This document shows positions 56,199 through 64,000 of a stretch of DNA of 64,000 bases, piece by piece. The stretch comes from Herbaspirillum sp. 3R11. GTDB lineage: Bacteria; Pseudomonadota; Gammaproteobacteria; Burkholderiales; Burkholderiaceae_D. Position 1 is the first letter of the stretch. Each line of letters opens with the position of its first letter. The position numbers were made by a program, and so were the translations under genes. The stretch spans positions 558,001 to 622,000 of the forward strand of contig NZ_SPNJ01000001.1 in the NCBI RefSeq assembly GCF_004563925.1. The letters are read 5' to 3'. The notes beneath the pieces were generated by a model that saw nothing but the letters and a program-made list of their open reading frames with translations, did no database searches and was not told the DNA's origin.

Positions 56199-57287
56199 AT
56201 GAGCATCACCGCAGAAGTCGTCAAAGCAGCGCTGTCCCAGGTCATCGACCCCAACACCGGCAAGGATCTGGTGGCGGGCAAGTCGGTCAAGAATATCCAG
56301 ATCACCGGTGCCGATGTCGCCTTCGACGTCGAATTGGGTTATCCGGCCAATAGCCAGATCGAACCGATCCGCAACGCCGCCGAGGCCGCCGTGCGGACGG
56401 TTGAGGGCGTGGGCGCGGTCAAGGCCGATGTCTATTTCAAGATCGTCGCGCATGCGGTGCAGCGCGGCATCAAGCTCAAATCCAACGTCAAGAACATCAT
56501 CGCCGTGGCTTCCGGCAAGGGCGGTGTCGGCAAGTCGACCACCGCCGCCAACCTGGCGCTGGCGCTGGCCGCCGAAGGCGCGCGCGTGGGCATCCTCGAC
56601 GCCGACATCTATGGTCCGTCGCAGCCGATGATGCTGGGCATCGACGCCAAGCCCGAGACCAAGGACGGCAAGACCATGGAGCCGCTGGAAAACCATGGCC
56701 TGCAAGTGTCCTCGATCGGCTTCATGATCGATCCGGACGAGCCGATGGTGTGGCGCGGTCCGATCGTCACGCAGGCCCTGCAACAGCTGCTCGACCAGAC
56801 CAACTGGCGCGACCTGGACTACCTGATCGTCGACATGCCGCCGGGTACCGGCGACGTGCAGCTGACGCTGTCGCAGAAGGTGCCGGTCACCGGCGCGGTG
56901 ATCGTCACGACGCCGCAGGACATCGCCTTGCTGGATGCGCGCAAGGGCCTGAAGATGTTCGAGAAGGTCGGCATCCCGATCCTGGGCATCGTCGAGAACA
57001 TGAGCACGCACATCTGCTCCAACTGCGGCCACGCCGAAGCCATCTTCGGCAGCGGCGGCGGCGAGAAAATGTGCGCCGACTTCGGCGTCGATTTCCTCGG
57101 CGCCTTGCCGCTGACGATGGCGATCCGCGAGCAGACCGATTCAGGCCGTCCGACCGTGGTGGCCGAGCCGAATGGCGCGGTGGCTGAAATTTACAAGAAC
57201 ATCGCGCGCAAGGTCGCTGTCAAAGTGGCGGAAAAAGCCAAGGACATGACCAGCAAGTTTCCGAGCATCGTGATCCAGAACGACTGA
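56199..57287 (+). CDS. apbC: Iron-sulfur cluster carrier ApbC (Mrp)
   Basis: A P-loop ATPase that carries [4Fe-4S] clusters to apoproteins. The 362-residue protein has a MIP18/DUF59-like N-terminal domain (about 1-90), Walker A SGKGGVGKST at 105-114 of the deviant MinD type, and the cluster-binding Cys273-x-x-Cys276 (CSNC). The start ATG 56199 follows GGAGAGG. The upstream 243 bp are gene-free and contain two copies of CATTAAAGC followed by T/C and GG (about 56158-56181), which may be part of its promoter. Confidence 0.94.
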   Translation: MSITAEVVKAALSQVIDPNTGKDLVAGKSVKNIQITGADVAFDVELGYPANSQIEPIRNAAEAAVRTVEGVGAVKADVYFKIVAHAVQRGIKLKSNVKNIIAVASGKGGVGKSTTAANLALALAAEGARVGILDADIYGPSQPMMLGIDAKPETKDGKTMEPLENHGLQVSSIGFMIDPDEPMVWRGPIVTQALQQLLDQTNWRDLDYLIVDMPPGTGDVQLTLSQKVPVTGAVIVTTPQDIALLDARKGLKMFEKVGIPILGIVENMSTHICSNCGHAEAIFGSGGGEKMCADFGVDFLGALPLTMAIREQTDSGRPTVVAEPNGAVAEIYKNIARKVAVKVAEKAKDMTSKFPSIVIQND

Positions 57288-57369
57288 TTGATTGGTCGGT
57301 CGGTCGATGCCGGCGACGCCATGGGGGTAGGGAATCCCACCAACGTAGAACGTAGCAAGGAGAACTGCA

Positions 57370-57813
57370 ATGACATCCACGATATCCCTGACATCGCGAG
57401 CATTCCAACCATCGCGATTCATCAAGACCCTGTTCGCCGCATCCGTCCTGCTCGTTGCGGCGCAGGCAGCCCAGGCGGCCGAGCCGTCGGTGTCGTTCAC
57501 GGCGCCGATGGACGGCGCTGTCGTCTCCAGTCCGTTCGACGTCAAGTTCGCGGTCTCCGGCATGGAAATCCGGCCGCTTGGCGACATGACGCCCAATACC
57601 GGCCATCATCATCTGCTGATCAACACCGGCCCTGTCGCGAAGGGCGCGCCGATCCCGATGGACGACACGCATCTGCATTACGGCAAGGGACAGACCGAAG
57701 CGAAAATCACGCTGCCGCCGGGCAAGTACGCGCTGACCATGCAGTTCGGCGATGGCGCTCACCAGTCCTATGGTCCTGCGATGAGCAAGACCATCAACAT
57801 CACCGTCAAGTAA
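57370..57813 (+). CDS. DUF4399 periplasmic protein
   Basis: A 147-residue protein with a signal peptide (hydrophobic core TLFAASVLLVAAQAA, cleavage near AQA). The mature part is a DUF4399 beta-sandwich with NTGHHHLLINTG, DDTHLHYGKGQTE and the MQFGDGAHQSYGP segment; its many His residues suggest metal binding. No function is established. An AAGGAG ribosome site precedes the ATG. Confidence 0.85.
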   Translation: MTSTISLTSRAFQPSRFIKTLFAASVLLVAAQAAQAAEPSVSFTAPMDGAVVSSPFDVKFAVSGMEIRPLGDMTPNTGHHHLLINTGPVAKGAPIPMDDTHLHYGKGQTEAKITLPPGKYALTMQFGDGAHQSYGPAMSKTINITVK

Positions 57814-57885
57814 GTGTCCGGTCTGCCGTCTGATTCCACGACGGCGGCCGACGCGGTAAAATGACGGCTTTCCGATCAGACTGAC

Positions 57886-57914
57886 AACGGCTTTGGCGTT
57901 CCAAGGCCGTTTTT
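57886..57914 (+). terminator. Terminator before gltX
   Basis: AACGGCTTTGG and CCAAGGCCGTT arms with one G-U pair and a CGTT loop, followed by five Ts. It ends the apbC/DUF4399 transcript 10 bp before the gltX start. The close spacing leaves little leader for gltX unless its transcript starts upstream. Confidence 0.75.
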
Positions 57915-57924
57915 ATTTATCATC

Positions 57925-59337
57925 ATGACATCCACAGTACCTGCCACACCCGTCCGCACCCGATTTGCGCCCAGCCCGACCGGTTATCTCCACCTCGGCG
58001 GCGCGCGCACGGCCTTGTTCTCGTGGGCCTATGCACGCCGTTTCGGCGGCACCTTCATCTTGCGTGTTGAAGACACCGATCTGGAGCGTTCCACCCCGGA
58101 AGCGGTGCAGGCCATCATCGAGGGCATGCAGTGGCTGGGACTGGCGCATGACGAAGGCCCGTTCTATCAGATGAAGCGCATGGACCGTTACCGCGAAGTG
58201 GTGGCACAGATGCTGCAACAGGGCACCGCCTACCATTGCTATTCCTCGCCGGAAGAAGTCGAAGCCATGCGCGAACGCCAACGCGCCGCAGGCGAGAAGC
58301 CGCGTTACGACGGCACCTGGCGCCCCGAAGACGGCAAGACCTTGCCGGCGATCCCCGAAGGCCGCAAGCCGGTGGTGCGCTTCCGCAATCCGCTCGACGG
58401 CGACGTCACCTGGGACGACGTGGTCAAGGGCCCGATCACGATTTCCAATCGCGAGATGGACGACCTGGTGATTGCGCGTCCGGACGGCACGCCGACCTAC
58501 AACTTCTGCGTCGTGGTGGACGACTGGGACATGAAGATCACCCACGTGATCCGCGGCGACGACCATGTCAACAACACGCCGCGTCAGATCAATATCCTCA
58601 AGGCGCTGGGCGGCACGCTGCCGCTGTACGGCCACGTGCCGATGATCCTCGGCGCCGACGGCGAGAAGCTGTCCAAGCGTCACGGCGCGGTCAGCGTGAT
58701 GGATTATCCGGCGCAAGGTTTCTTGCCGGAAGCGATGCTGAACTATCTGGCGCGTCTGGGCTGGAGCCATGGCGACGAAGAAATTTTCTCGATGGAACAA
58801 TTCTGCGAATGGTTTGACCTCGACCATCTGTCGAAGTCGCCGGCGCAATTCAATCCGGAAAAGCTGGCCTGGCTCAACAACCACTACATCAAGCTGGCCG
58901 ACAACGAGCGCCTCGCTGCGCTGGTGCGTCCGCTGCTGGAAAAAGAGGGCGCGCAATTCGACGGCGCACCGGCACTGGCGCAGACCATCGCGCTGCTCAA
59001 AGAGCGCGCCAACACCGTCAATGAGCTCGCTCCTGCGGTGCTGATGTTCTATCGCCAGCCTGCGCCCGATGCGGCACTGGTGACGCAACACATCACCGAC
59101 GCCATCAAGCCGGCGTTGCAGGATTTCGCTGCACGCTGTGCGACGGTGGAGTGGAACAAGGCGGCGCTGGGCGCAATGATCAAGGAAGTGCTTGCAGCCC
59201 ACACGCTGAAGATGCCGTTGCTGGCGATGCCTTTGCGCCTGATCGTTGCCGGTCAGTTGCAGACGCCGGCGATTGATGCGGTATTGGAATTGTTCGGCCG
59301 CGAGGTCGTGCTGGCGCGTTTGCAAAACTATTTGTAA
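57925..59337 (+). CDS. gltX: Glutamyl-tRNA synthetase GltX
   Basis: Charges tRNA-Glu (both copies of which are encoded just downstream). It is a 470-residue class I enzyme with the HIGH-like motif [10 protein letters not shown] near residue 20 and KLSKR at 248-252 in the KMSKS position. The C-terminal anticodon-binding domain is complete. A discriminating rather than dual-specific enzyme cannot be told apart by eye. No clear ribosome site is seen directly before the ATG, which follows the T-run of a terminator. Confidence 0.95.
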   Translation: MTSTVPATPVRTRFAPSPTGYLHLGGARTALFSWAYARRFGGTFILRVEDTDLERSTPEAVQAIIEGMQWLGLAHDEGPFYQMKRMDRYREVVAQMLQQGTAYHCYSSPEEVEAMRERQRAAGEKPRYDGTWRPEDGKTLPAIPEGRKPVVRFRNPLDGDVTWDDVVKGPITISNREMDDLVIARPDGTPTYNFCVVVDDWDMKITHVIRGDDHVNNTPRQINILKALGGTLPLYGHVPMILGADGEKLSKRHGAVSVMDYPAQGFLPEAMLNYLARLGWSHGDEEIFSMEQFCEWFDLDHLSKSPAQFNPEKLAWLNNHYIKLADNERLAALVRPLLEKEGAQFDGAPALAQTIALLKERANTVNELAPAVLMFYRQPAPDAALVTQHITDAIKPALQDFAARCATVEWNKAALGAMIKEVLAAHTLKMPLLAMPLRLIVAGQLQTPAIDAVLELFGREVVLARLQNYL

Positions 59338-59342
59338 TAAAG

Positions 59343-59375
59343 AAGAGGGTTTTTCCGAAAACCCTCTTGCTATTT
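59343..59375 (+). terminator. Terminator after gltX
   Basis: AAGAGGGTTTT and AAAACCCTCTT arms form a perfect 11-bp stem with a TCCG loop. The T-run after it is weak (GCTATTT). Its end overlaps the tRNA promoter. Confidence 0.7.
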
Positions 59376-59395
59376 ACCAATGCATGTTGCATAAT
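59367..59395 (+). promoter_or_regulatory. Promoter of the tRNA cluster
   Basis: TTGCTA (59367-59372) and CATAAT (59390-59395) are 17 bp apart, with a CTCGC discriminator next to the -10. It is placed 15 bp before tRNA-Ala and fits a stable-RNA promoter. Confidence 0.55.
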
Positions 59396-59410
59396 CTCGC
59401 TTCTTCGCAA

Positions 59411-59486
<76 letters not shown>

Positions 59487-59597
59487 GCGACTCAGTAGTT
59501 ACTGAGTAAGAGAAGTAAAGCAGTAAATGCTAGTAATAAACTGTGATGCCACACAGTCGGTAGTACGGTAACAGCTGCGGGACATGATGTATGCGAT

Positions 59598-59673
59598 GTC
59601 CCCATCGTCTAGAGGCCTAGGACATCACCCTTTCACGGTGAGTACGGGGGTTCGAATCCCCCTGGGGACGCCA
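59598..59673 (+). tRNA. tRNA-Glu (TTC anticodon), copy 1
   Basis: A 76-nt cloverleaf with encoded CCA. The anticodon loop is CTTTCAC with TTC at 59632-59634, and the T-arm reads GGGGGTTCGAATCCCCC. It follows tRNA-Ala by 111 bp and is probably cotranscribed. Confidence 0.97.
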
Positions 59674-59714
59674 GCTTTATCAGGTACTGCTTGAATTACT
59701 GCAAAAGGACAATT

Positions 59715-59790
59715 GTCCCCATCGTCTAGAGGCCTAGGACATCACCCTTTCACGGTGAGTACGGGGGTTCGAATCCCCCTGGGGACGCCA
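59715..59790 (+). tRNA. tRNA-Glu (TTC anticodon), copy 2
   Basis: Identical over all 76 nt to the first copy, 41 bp away, so a recent tandem duplication or gene conversion. A strong terminator follows at 59795. Confidence 0.97.
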
Positions 59791-59794
59791 AAAC

Positions 59795-59825
59795 AAAAAT
59801 GCCCGCTGATGCGGGCATTTTTATT
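59795..59825 (+). terminator. Terminator of the tRNA cluster
   Basis: AAAAATGCCCGC and GCGGGCATTTTT arms with a TGAT loop, followed by further Ts. It closes the tRNA transcript. Confidence 0.9.
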
Positions 59826-59829
59826 TTGA

Positions 59830-59930
59830 CGTCCCCAAGTGATGTGCCTGCGCACATCACGCGGGGGATTCGAAGGGTTTCGCCTACTGGCGAAACCGCG
59901 GCCTGCCGAAGGTAGGCGAATCCCCGGACG
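59830..59930. repeat. 101-bp element with a complete multi-branch fold
   Basis: Five helices account for most of the sequence: CGTCC (59830)/GGACG (59926); TGATGTGC/GCACATCA (59840-59859); GGGGATTCG (59864)/CGAATCCCC (59917); and inside it GGTTTCGCC/GGCGAAACC (59876-59897) and GCCTGCC/GGTAGGC (59901-59917, one G-U). Its ends resemble the ends of tRNA-Glu (GTCCCC at the left, CGAATCCCC then GGACG at the right). It may be a structured RNA, an intergenic repeat or a tRNA-derived relic. No coding frame here is convincing. Confidence 0.6.
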
Positions 59931-59983
59931 CGCAGCGTTCGTTAGCCGGCCGGCGATCTCGCTCAAAACGAAAATAATCCCAA

Positions 59984-60240
59984 GAACAAAAAGCAATGTT
60001 TCGGCAAAGCCGAAACGAGCACGCCCGCAAAGCGGGCGAACTGGTGGTCGAGCCAACGCCGTCAATTAATCAATCCAAGAAAAACAGCAATGTTTCGGCA
60101 AAGCCGAAACGAACGCGCCCGCAAAGCGGGCGAACCGGCGGTCGAGTCAACGCTGCAAAAAAAATAAGTCAAAGAACAAACAGCAACGTTCCGGCAAAGC
60201 CGGGACCAGCACGCCTGCACAGCAGGCGATCCGCGCCGCA
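59984..60240. repeat. Three tandem ~95-bp repeats, each with two hairpins
   Basis: Copies begin near 59984, 60079 and 60174. Each contains GTTTCGGC-AAA-GCCGAAAC and CGCCCGC-AAA-GCGGGCG. In the third copy the arms become GTTCCGGC/GCCGGGAC and CGCCTGC/GCAGGCG, so both sides change and pairing is kept. The rest of the 597-bp space before liuC (59931-59983, 60241-60388) shows no gene or clear signal apart from a ribosome site (AAAGGAG) at its end. Confidence 0.8.
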
Positions 60241-60388
60241 AATACAGCAACCACCATCCCCCCCTTTGTCCTCCCAAAGACAACCCATCCCCCCATTTCC
60301 CGTTAATCTCCTTCCGCACATCCCCTTGATCGCATTTTTCTTTTACCATCAGCCATCAAGCAATCAATAAAAGACAAAGGAGCCCACC

Positions 60389-61180
60389 ATGAGCCAAGCC
60401 GCCGATCTGACCATCGACGCGCGCGGGGTAGCCACCATCACCCTGAACCGCCCCGAAGTCCACAACGCCTTCGACGACCTGCTGATCGCCCACCTGATCG
60501 ACCTGATCAAACAAGCGCGCGACAACCCGCAAGTCAACGTACTGGTGCTGGCCTCGACCGGAAAATCCTTCTCCGCCGGCGCCGACCTCGGCTGGATGCG
60601 GCGCATGGCCGACGCCACGCGTGAAGACAACCTCAAGGACGCGCACCAGCTCGCCGCGTTGATGGAAAGCCTCAACAACTTCCCATGCCCGACCGTGGCC
60701 CGCATCCAGGGCACCGTGATGGGCGGCGGCGTCGGCCTGGTTTCCTGCTGCGACGTCGCTATCGCCAGCGACAACGCCTTCTTCGCCTTGTCCGAAGTCA
60801 AGCTCGGCCTGGCGCCGGCCGTCATCAGCCCCTACGTGATCGCCAAGATCGGCACCTCGCAGGCGCGTCGCTACTTCGTCACGGCGGAGCGTTTCTCCGC
60901 CATCCGCGCCGCCGCCATCGACCTGGTACATGAAGTGGTGCCGGCCACCGAGCTGGAAGCAAAGACCGAGCAAATCATCGCCACCTTGCTGGCCAACGGT
61001 CCGCAGGCAATGCGACGCGCCAAGGAATTGGCGCAGGTTGCCAACCCCTTGCCGGCCACACCGGCGCTGCGCGATTACACCACCGGCGTGATCGCCGATC
61101 TGCGTGCGTCGGAAGAGGGCAAGGAGGGCTTGCGCGCCTTTCTCGAAAAAGAATCACCGGCCTGGATTACCAAGCGTTAA
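60389..61180 (+). CDS. liuC: Enoyl-CoA hydratase/isomerase family protein, probably methylglutaconyl-CoA hydratase
   Basis: A 263-residue crotonase-fold protein. The oxyanion-hole segments FSAGADLGWMRRMA and GTVMGGGVGLVSCCDVAIAS are intact; the WMRRMA tail of the first is characteristic of LiuC/AtuE-type methylglutaconyl-CoA hydratases of leucine or terpene degradation. Other liu genes are not in the window, so a more general enoyl-CoA hydratase is possible. A good AAAGGAG ribosome site precedes the ATG. Confidence 0.85.
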   Translation: MSQAADLTIDARGVATITLNRPEVHNAFDDLLIAHLIDLIKQARDNPQVNVLVLASTGKSFSAGADLGWMRRMADATREDNLKDAHQLAALMESLNNFPCPTVARIQGTVMGGGVGLVSCCDVAIASDNAFFALSEVKLGLAPAVISPYVIAKIGTSQARRYFVTAERFSAIRAAAIDLVHEVVPATELEAKTEQIIATLLANGPQAMRRAKELAQVANPLPATPALRDYTTGVIADLRASEEGKEGLRAFLEKESPAWITKR

Positions 61181-61207
61181 GAGCGTTGAGCTGCATCTGC
61201 CGCAAAT

Positions 61208-61242
61208 AAAAAGCCGCAGCCCGTCACAGGCTGCGGCTTTTT
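61208..61242. terminator. Bidirectional terminator between liuC and the PfpI gene
   Basis: AAAAAGCCGCAGCC and GGCTGCGGCTTTTT arms form a perfect 14-bp stem with a seven-base loop, serving both convergent genes. Confidence 0.9.
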
Positions 61243-61260
61243 AACGGGCGAAGCAAAAGA

Positions 61261-61842
61261 CTACAGCTTGATCTCCGTACCCAACACCTTGAGGAATTGC
61301 GCCAGCCATTCCGGATGACCCGGCCATGCCGGTGAGGTGACAAAGTTGCCGTCGGTGATGGCGCTGTCGACGGCGATCTCGGCATAGTGGCCGCCGGCCA
61401 GTTTGACTTCCGGTGCGCAGGCCGGATAAGCCGAAATCTTCTTGCCTTCGATTACGCCCGCCGCCGCCAGCAATTGCGCGCCGTGGCACACCGCCGCGAT
61501 CGGCTTCTTGGCCTCGGCGAAATGGCGCACGATGGCGATCACCTTGGCGTCTAGGCGCAGGTATTCCGGCGCGCGACCGCCGGCGATGACGATGGCATCG
61601 TATTTGGCCGGATCGACGTCGTCGAAGCTGGCGTTGAGCGCGAACTGGTGGCCCGGTTTTTCGGTATAGGTCTGGTCGCCTTCAAAATCGTGGATGGCGG
61701 TCTTGATCTTGTCGCCGGCCTTCTTGCCTGGGCAGATGGCGTGTACCGTGTGGCCAACCATTTGCAGCGCCTGGAACGGCACCATGGTTTCGTAATCTTC
61801 GGCAAAGTCGCCGGTCAACAATAAAATCTTCTTTGCTGCCAT
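61261..61842 (-). CDS. DJ-1/PfpI family protein
   Basis: A 193-residue protein of the DJ-1/PfpI superfamily. The nucleophile elbow is [10 protein letters not shown], with the reactive Cys and following His, and Glu in the GDFAEDYE segment near the start fits the family. Members act as proteases, glyoxalases or chaperones; which applies is unknown. It lies 83 bp downstream of the LysR gene on the same strand. Confidence 0.88.
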   Translation of the reverse strand: MAAKKILLLTGDFAEDYETMVPFQALQMVGHTVHAICPGKKAGDKIKTAIHDFEGDQTYTEKPGHQFALNASFDDVDPAKYDAIVIAGGRAPEYLRLDAKVIAIVRHFAEAKKPIAAVCHGAQLLAAAGVIEGKKISAYPACAPEVKLAGGHYAEIAVDSAITDGNFVTSPAWPGHPEWLAQFLKVLGTEIKL

Positions 61843-61925
61843 GCTGATCTCCTGATGTGTGAGCCGGGGGCGGCTCTGGGTGGGATTGCGGAAAACTCAA
61901 TACAGTGCGCGCTGGTTGCGCGTTC

Positions 61926-62843
61926 TCATTTCATCCAGGTCATCTGACGCGACCTCCCCATCAAAAATTCCTTGTTCGGCTCCATGCAATCGCGCAGGTA
62001 ACTCCACAGCGCCGACACCCGCGCCACGTGCCGCTGCTCGCTGGCGGCGACCAGCCAGAACGAACGCTTGATCTCGACTTCATCAGGCAGCACCGGCACC
62101 AGGTCATCCGACTGCTGGGCCAGGAAGCAGGGCAGGATCGCCAGCGCCTGGCCGCTGCGCGCCGCCGTGTACTGCGCAATCACGCTGGTGCTGCGGAAGG
62201 CGCGAAACGCCTCGGGCGCGATGTTTTCCTTGTAGCGCAGCTCTTCGCTGAACACCAGATCGTCAATATAGCCGATGAAGGCATGCGGCTCGAGATCGGC
62301 CACGCTGCGCACCGGCGGATGGCTTTCCAGATAGGCCGGGGTGGCGTACAGCTTCAGCGCATAGTCCGCCAGTTTCGTGACAACGTAATTACCGCTGACC
62401 GGCCGCTCGATGGTCACGCTGATGTCGGCCTCGCGCTTGGACAGGTTGACGAAGCGCGGCATCGGCAGCATGTCCACCGAGATATGCGGATTGCGTGCGC
62501 AGAAGTGGGCAATGTGCGGCGCCAGCACGAAAGTGCCGAAGCCTTCCGTCGCGCCCAGGCGCACCTGGCCCGACAACAGCCGGTTGTGGCCGCCCAGTTC
62601 CTCGGCGGCGGCGTAGACCGTGCTTTCTATCTTTTCCGCATATTCCACCAGCCGGTAGCCGTCGGCGGTCAGGCTGTAGCCATGGTTGTTGCGGTCGAAC
62701 AGCTGGCTGCCGACCTGTTCTTCGAAGCGCTTGATGCGCCGCGAGACGGTCGAGTGATCGATGCCGAGTTTCTTGGCGGCATCGACCAGGCCTTGGCTGC
62801 GCGTGAGTTCGAGGAATACCCGCAGGTTGTCCCAATCCAGCAT
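61926..62843 (-). CDS. LysR-family transcriptional regulator
   Basis: A 305-residue LysR protein. The winged helix covers about 1-60 (LVDAAKKLGIDHSTVSRRIKRFEEQVG) and the effector domain the rest. Start ATG 62843 gives the usual MLDWDNLRVFLEL; ATG 62888 would add 15 residues over the operator region. It is divergent from a branched-chain amino acid-type binding protein gene, and a palindrome lies between them, so it may control that transporter. Confidence 0.9.
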   Translation of the reverse strand: MLDWDNLRVFLELTRSQGLVDAAKKLGIDHSTVSRRIKRFEEQVGSQLFDRNNHGYSLTADGYRLVEYAEKIESTVYAAAEELGGHNRLLSGQVRLGATEGFGTFVLAPHIAHFCARNPHISVDMLPMPRFVNLSKREADISVTIERPVSGNYVVTKLADYALKLYATPAYLESHPPVRSVADLEPHAFIGYIDDLVFSEELRYKENIAPEAFRAFRSTSVIAQYTAARSGQALAILPCFLAQQSDDLVPVLPDEVEIKRSFWLVAASEQRHVARVSALWSYLRDCMEPNKEFLMGRSRQMTWMK

Positions 62844-62873
62844 CTTGTCTCCAGTGTGCTTCGTTATTTGTCC

Positions 62874-62889
62874 TTTGCAATTATGCAAA
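62874..62889. promoter_or_regulatory. Palindrome in the LysR divergent region
   Basis: TTTGCA (62874-62879) and TGCAAA (62884-62889) with an ATTA centre form a 16-bp dyad of the LysR T-N11-A type. It is 31 bp before the LysR start and 108 bp before the binding-protein start. Confidence 0.5.
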
Positions 62890-62996
62890 AGGCTTTTGAA
62901 TTATTGGTTATTGTAACGATATTAACGCACATGCAAAATGAGCCTCGAAATCGCCGCAGAGCAATTTCATAAAAAACATATAAATGAGGAGACTCC

Positions 62997-64000
62997 ATGC
63001 AAAAGAACATCCGCGCCGGCCTCGCCGTCGCCGCGCTTTCCCTGACCTGTATCGCCGGCGCCGTCCAGGCGCAAAATTCCGACACCGTCAAAATCGGCAT
63101 CCTGACCGACATGTCCGGCCCTTACTCCGCCATGGGTGGCCAGGGTTCGGTGGTCGCCGCCAAACTGGCGATCGAGGATTGCCTCAAGGCTGAATGCAAA
63201 GGCATGAAGATTGAAGTCCTCGCGGCCGACAACCAGAACAAGCCCGACGTCGGCGTGACGCGCGCACGCGAATGGCTGGACCGCGACAAGGTCGAGGCGA
63301 TCGCCGACCTGACCAATTCGTCGGTGGCGCTGGCGGTGCAAAAACTGGTCAAGGAAAAGGGCGGCATCGCCATGTACAGCGGCCCGGCTACCGGCGCGCT
63401 GACGACGACCGAATGCGCGTCCAACGGCTTCCACTGGATGTTCGACACCTATTCACAAGCGGCCGGCGCGGCGGCTGCGCTGACCAAGCTGGGCAACAAG
63501 TCCTGGTATTTCGTGACCGTCGACTACGCCTTCGGCCACTCGCTGGAGAAGGACGCATCCGACGTGGTCAAGGCCAACGGCGGCACCGTGCTGGGTTCAG
63601 TCCGTCATCCGCTGAACGCTTCCGACTTCTCGTCCTTCCTGCTGCAGGCGCAGGCTTCCAAGGCCCAGGTGATCGGCCTGGCTGACGGCGGCACCGATGT
63701 CGTCAATGCGATCAAGCAGGCCCGTTCGTTCGCCGTGGGCGGCAAGGATCAACGCCTGGTCGCTCTGCTGGTGTTCCTGTCCGACGTCCACGCACTCGGT
63801 CTGGATGCTGCACAAGGCCTGGTCTACACCGACGGCTTCTACTGGGATTACGACGAACAGACGCGCGGCTTCTCCAAGCGCTTCGAAGCGCAATTCAAGA
63901 ACAACAAACCGACCATGGTGCAGGCCGGCGTGTATTCCAGCGTGTATCACTTCCTGAAGGCGCGCGCTGCGGCGAAGACTTCTGACTGGAAGGTCGTCTC
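62997..64000 (+). CDS. ABC transporter substrate-binding protein, branched-chain amino acid type (3' end outside window)
   Basis: The frame is open from ATG 62997 to the window edge (334 codons), so the C-terminus is missing. A signal peptide (MQKNIRAGLAVAALSLTCIAGAVQA, cleavage before QN) is followed by VKIGILTDMSGPYSAMGG, the start typical of LivJ-like Peripla_BP_6 proteins. FGHSLEKDASDVVKANGG and the DGFYWDYDEQTRGF part fit too. In this subfamily ligands include aromatic acids, amides and amino acids; the exact one is unknown. GAGGAG precedes the ATG. The permease and ATPase genes probably follow beyond the edge. Confidence 0.9.
   Translation, partial: MQKNIRAGLAVAALSLTCIAGAVQAQNSDTVKIGILTDMSGPYSAMGGQGSVVAAKLAIEDCLKAECKGMKIEVLAADNQNKPDVGVTRAREWLDRDKVEAIADLTNSSVALAVQKLVKEKGGIAMYSGPATGALTTTECASNGFHWMFDTYSQAAGAAAALTKLGNKSWYFVTVDYAFGHSLEKDASDVVKANGGTVLGSVRHPLNASDFSSFLLQAQASKAQVIGLADGGTDVVNAIKQARSFAVGGKDQRLVALLVFLSDVHALGLDAAQGLVYTDGFYWDYDEQTRGFSKRFEAQFKNNKPTMVQAGVYSSVYHFLKARAAAKTSDWKVV

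Noticed and set aside
59984-60240. CRISPR array
   Set aside because: The repeats are long, adjacent, only three in number and have no spacers of equal length; no cas genes are near.
59742-60370. Short open frames over tRNA-Glu copy 2 and the structured repeats
   Set aside because: They cover a tRNA gene and hairpin repeats; the repeated peptide pattern simply reflects the DNA repeat.

Overview
The window reads as one contiguous stretch of a GC-rich betaproteobacterial chromosome, most likely Oxalobacteraceae (Herbaspirillum/Collimonas-like). The evidence is the AcnD/PrpF type of methylcitrate pathway, the CysI-DUF934-CysH-CysD-CysN assimilatory sulfate operon with a CysB-type regulator, the DUF3460-scpA-panC order and many Oxalobacteraceae-like proteins. 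The genus is an inference from family resemblance; no database search was possible. Genes are tightly packed, and no insertion sequence, CRISPR array or intact prophage is visible.

Layout. 1-7940: propionate catabolism (prpC, acnD, prpF, then prpE downstream of a lipoprotein gene and a terminator). 8038-18236: a mosaic of small accessory and regulatory genes (two-gene acetyltransferase unit, AraC regulator with a cupin, two MFS transporters, exonuclease III, a secreted alpha/beta hydrolase, MipA-like porin, HxlR regulator, and a CI/Cro-like pair whose repressor lacks the S24 serine). 18316-22540: pepA divergent from lptF-lptG (LPS export) and a short CbiX chelatase. 22547-31105: csaA, then cobA and the sulfate-assimilation genes cysN, cysD, cysH, DUF934, cysI and a TauE permease on the minus strand, divergent from cysB. 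SUMT and CbiX can supply the siroheme that CysI needs. 31149-35172: a ClC transporter and a cheZ-cheA pair with a sigma-28-like promoter. 35564-40304: cobalamin uptake (btuB with a riboswitch-like leader, btuC, btuD, and convergent btuF), followed by panC, scpA and DUF3460. 42374-53171: a BamE-like lipoprotein, then a nine-gene minus-strand cluster for glycerol-3-phosphate use (SorC-type regulator, glpD, ugpC, ugpB, ugpA, ugpE, a phosphodiesterase-type EEP protein, a HAD phosphatase and a Na/Pi cotransporter). 53387-59790: metG with an acetyltransferase, apbC, a DUF4399 protein, gltX, tRNA-Ala(GGC) and two identical tRNA-Glu(TTC). 59791-60388: a gene-free stretch filled with structured repeats. 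60389-64000: an enoyl-CoA hydratase (probably LiuC), a DJ-1/PfpI protein, a LysR regulator and the start of a branched-chain amino acid binding protein that runs off the window.

Most notable. The 59.83-60.24 kb region holds a perfectly paired multi-branch fold and a three-copy ~95-bp repeat, each copy with two hairpins; in the third copy both arms of the hairpins change together, which keeps the pairing. Other points are the apparently truncated cobalamin-riboswitch leader of btuB, the glycerol-3-phosphate operon that ends in a phosphate transporter, a probably leaderless lptF mRNA, and the Gly-for-Ser S24 repressor.
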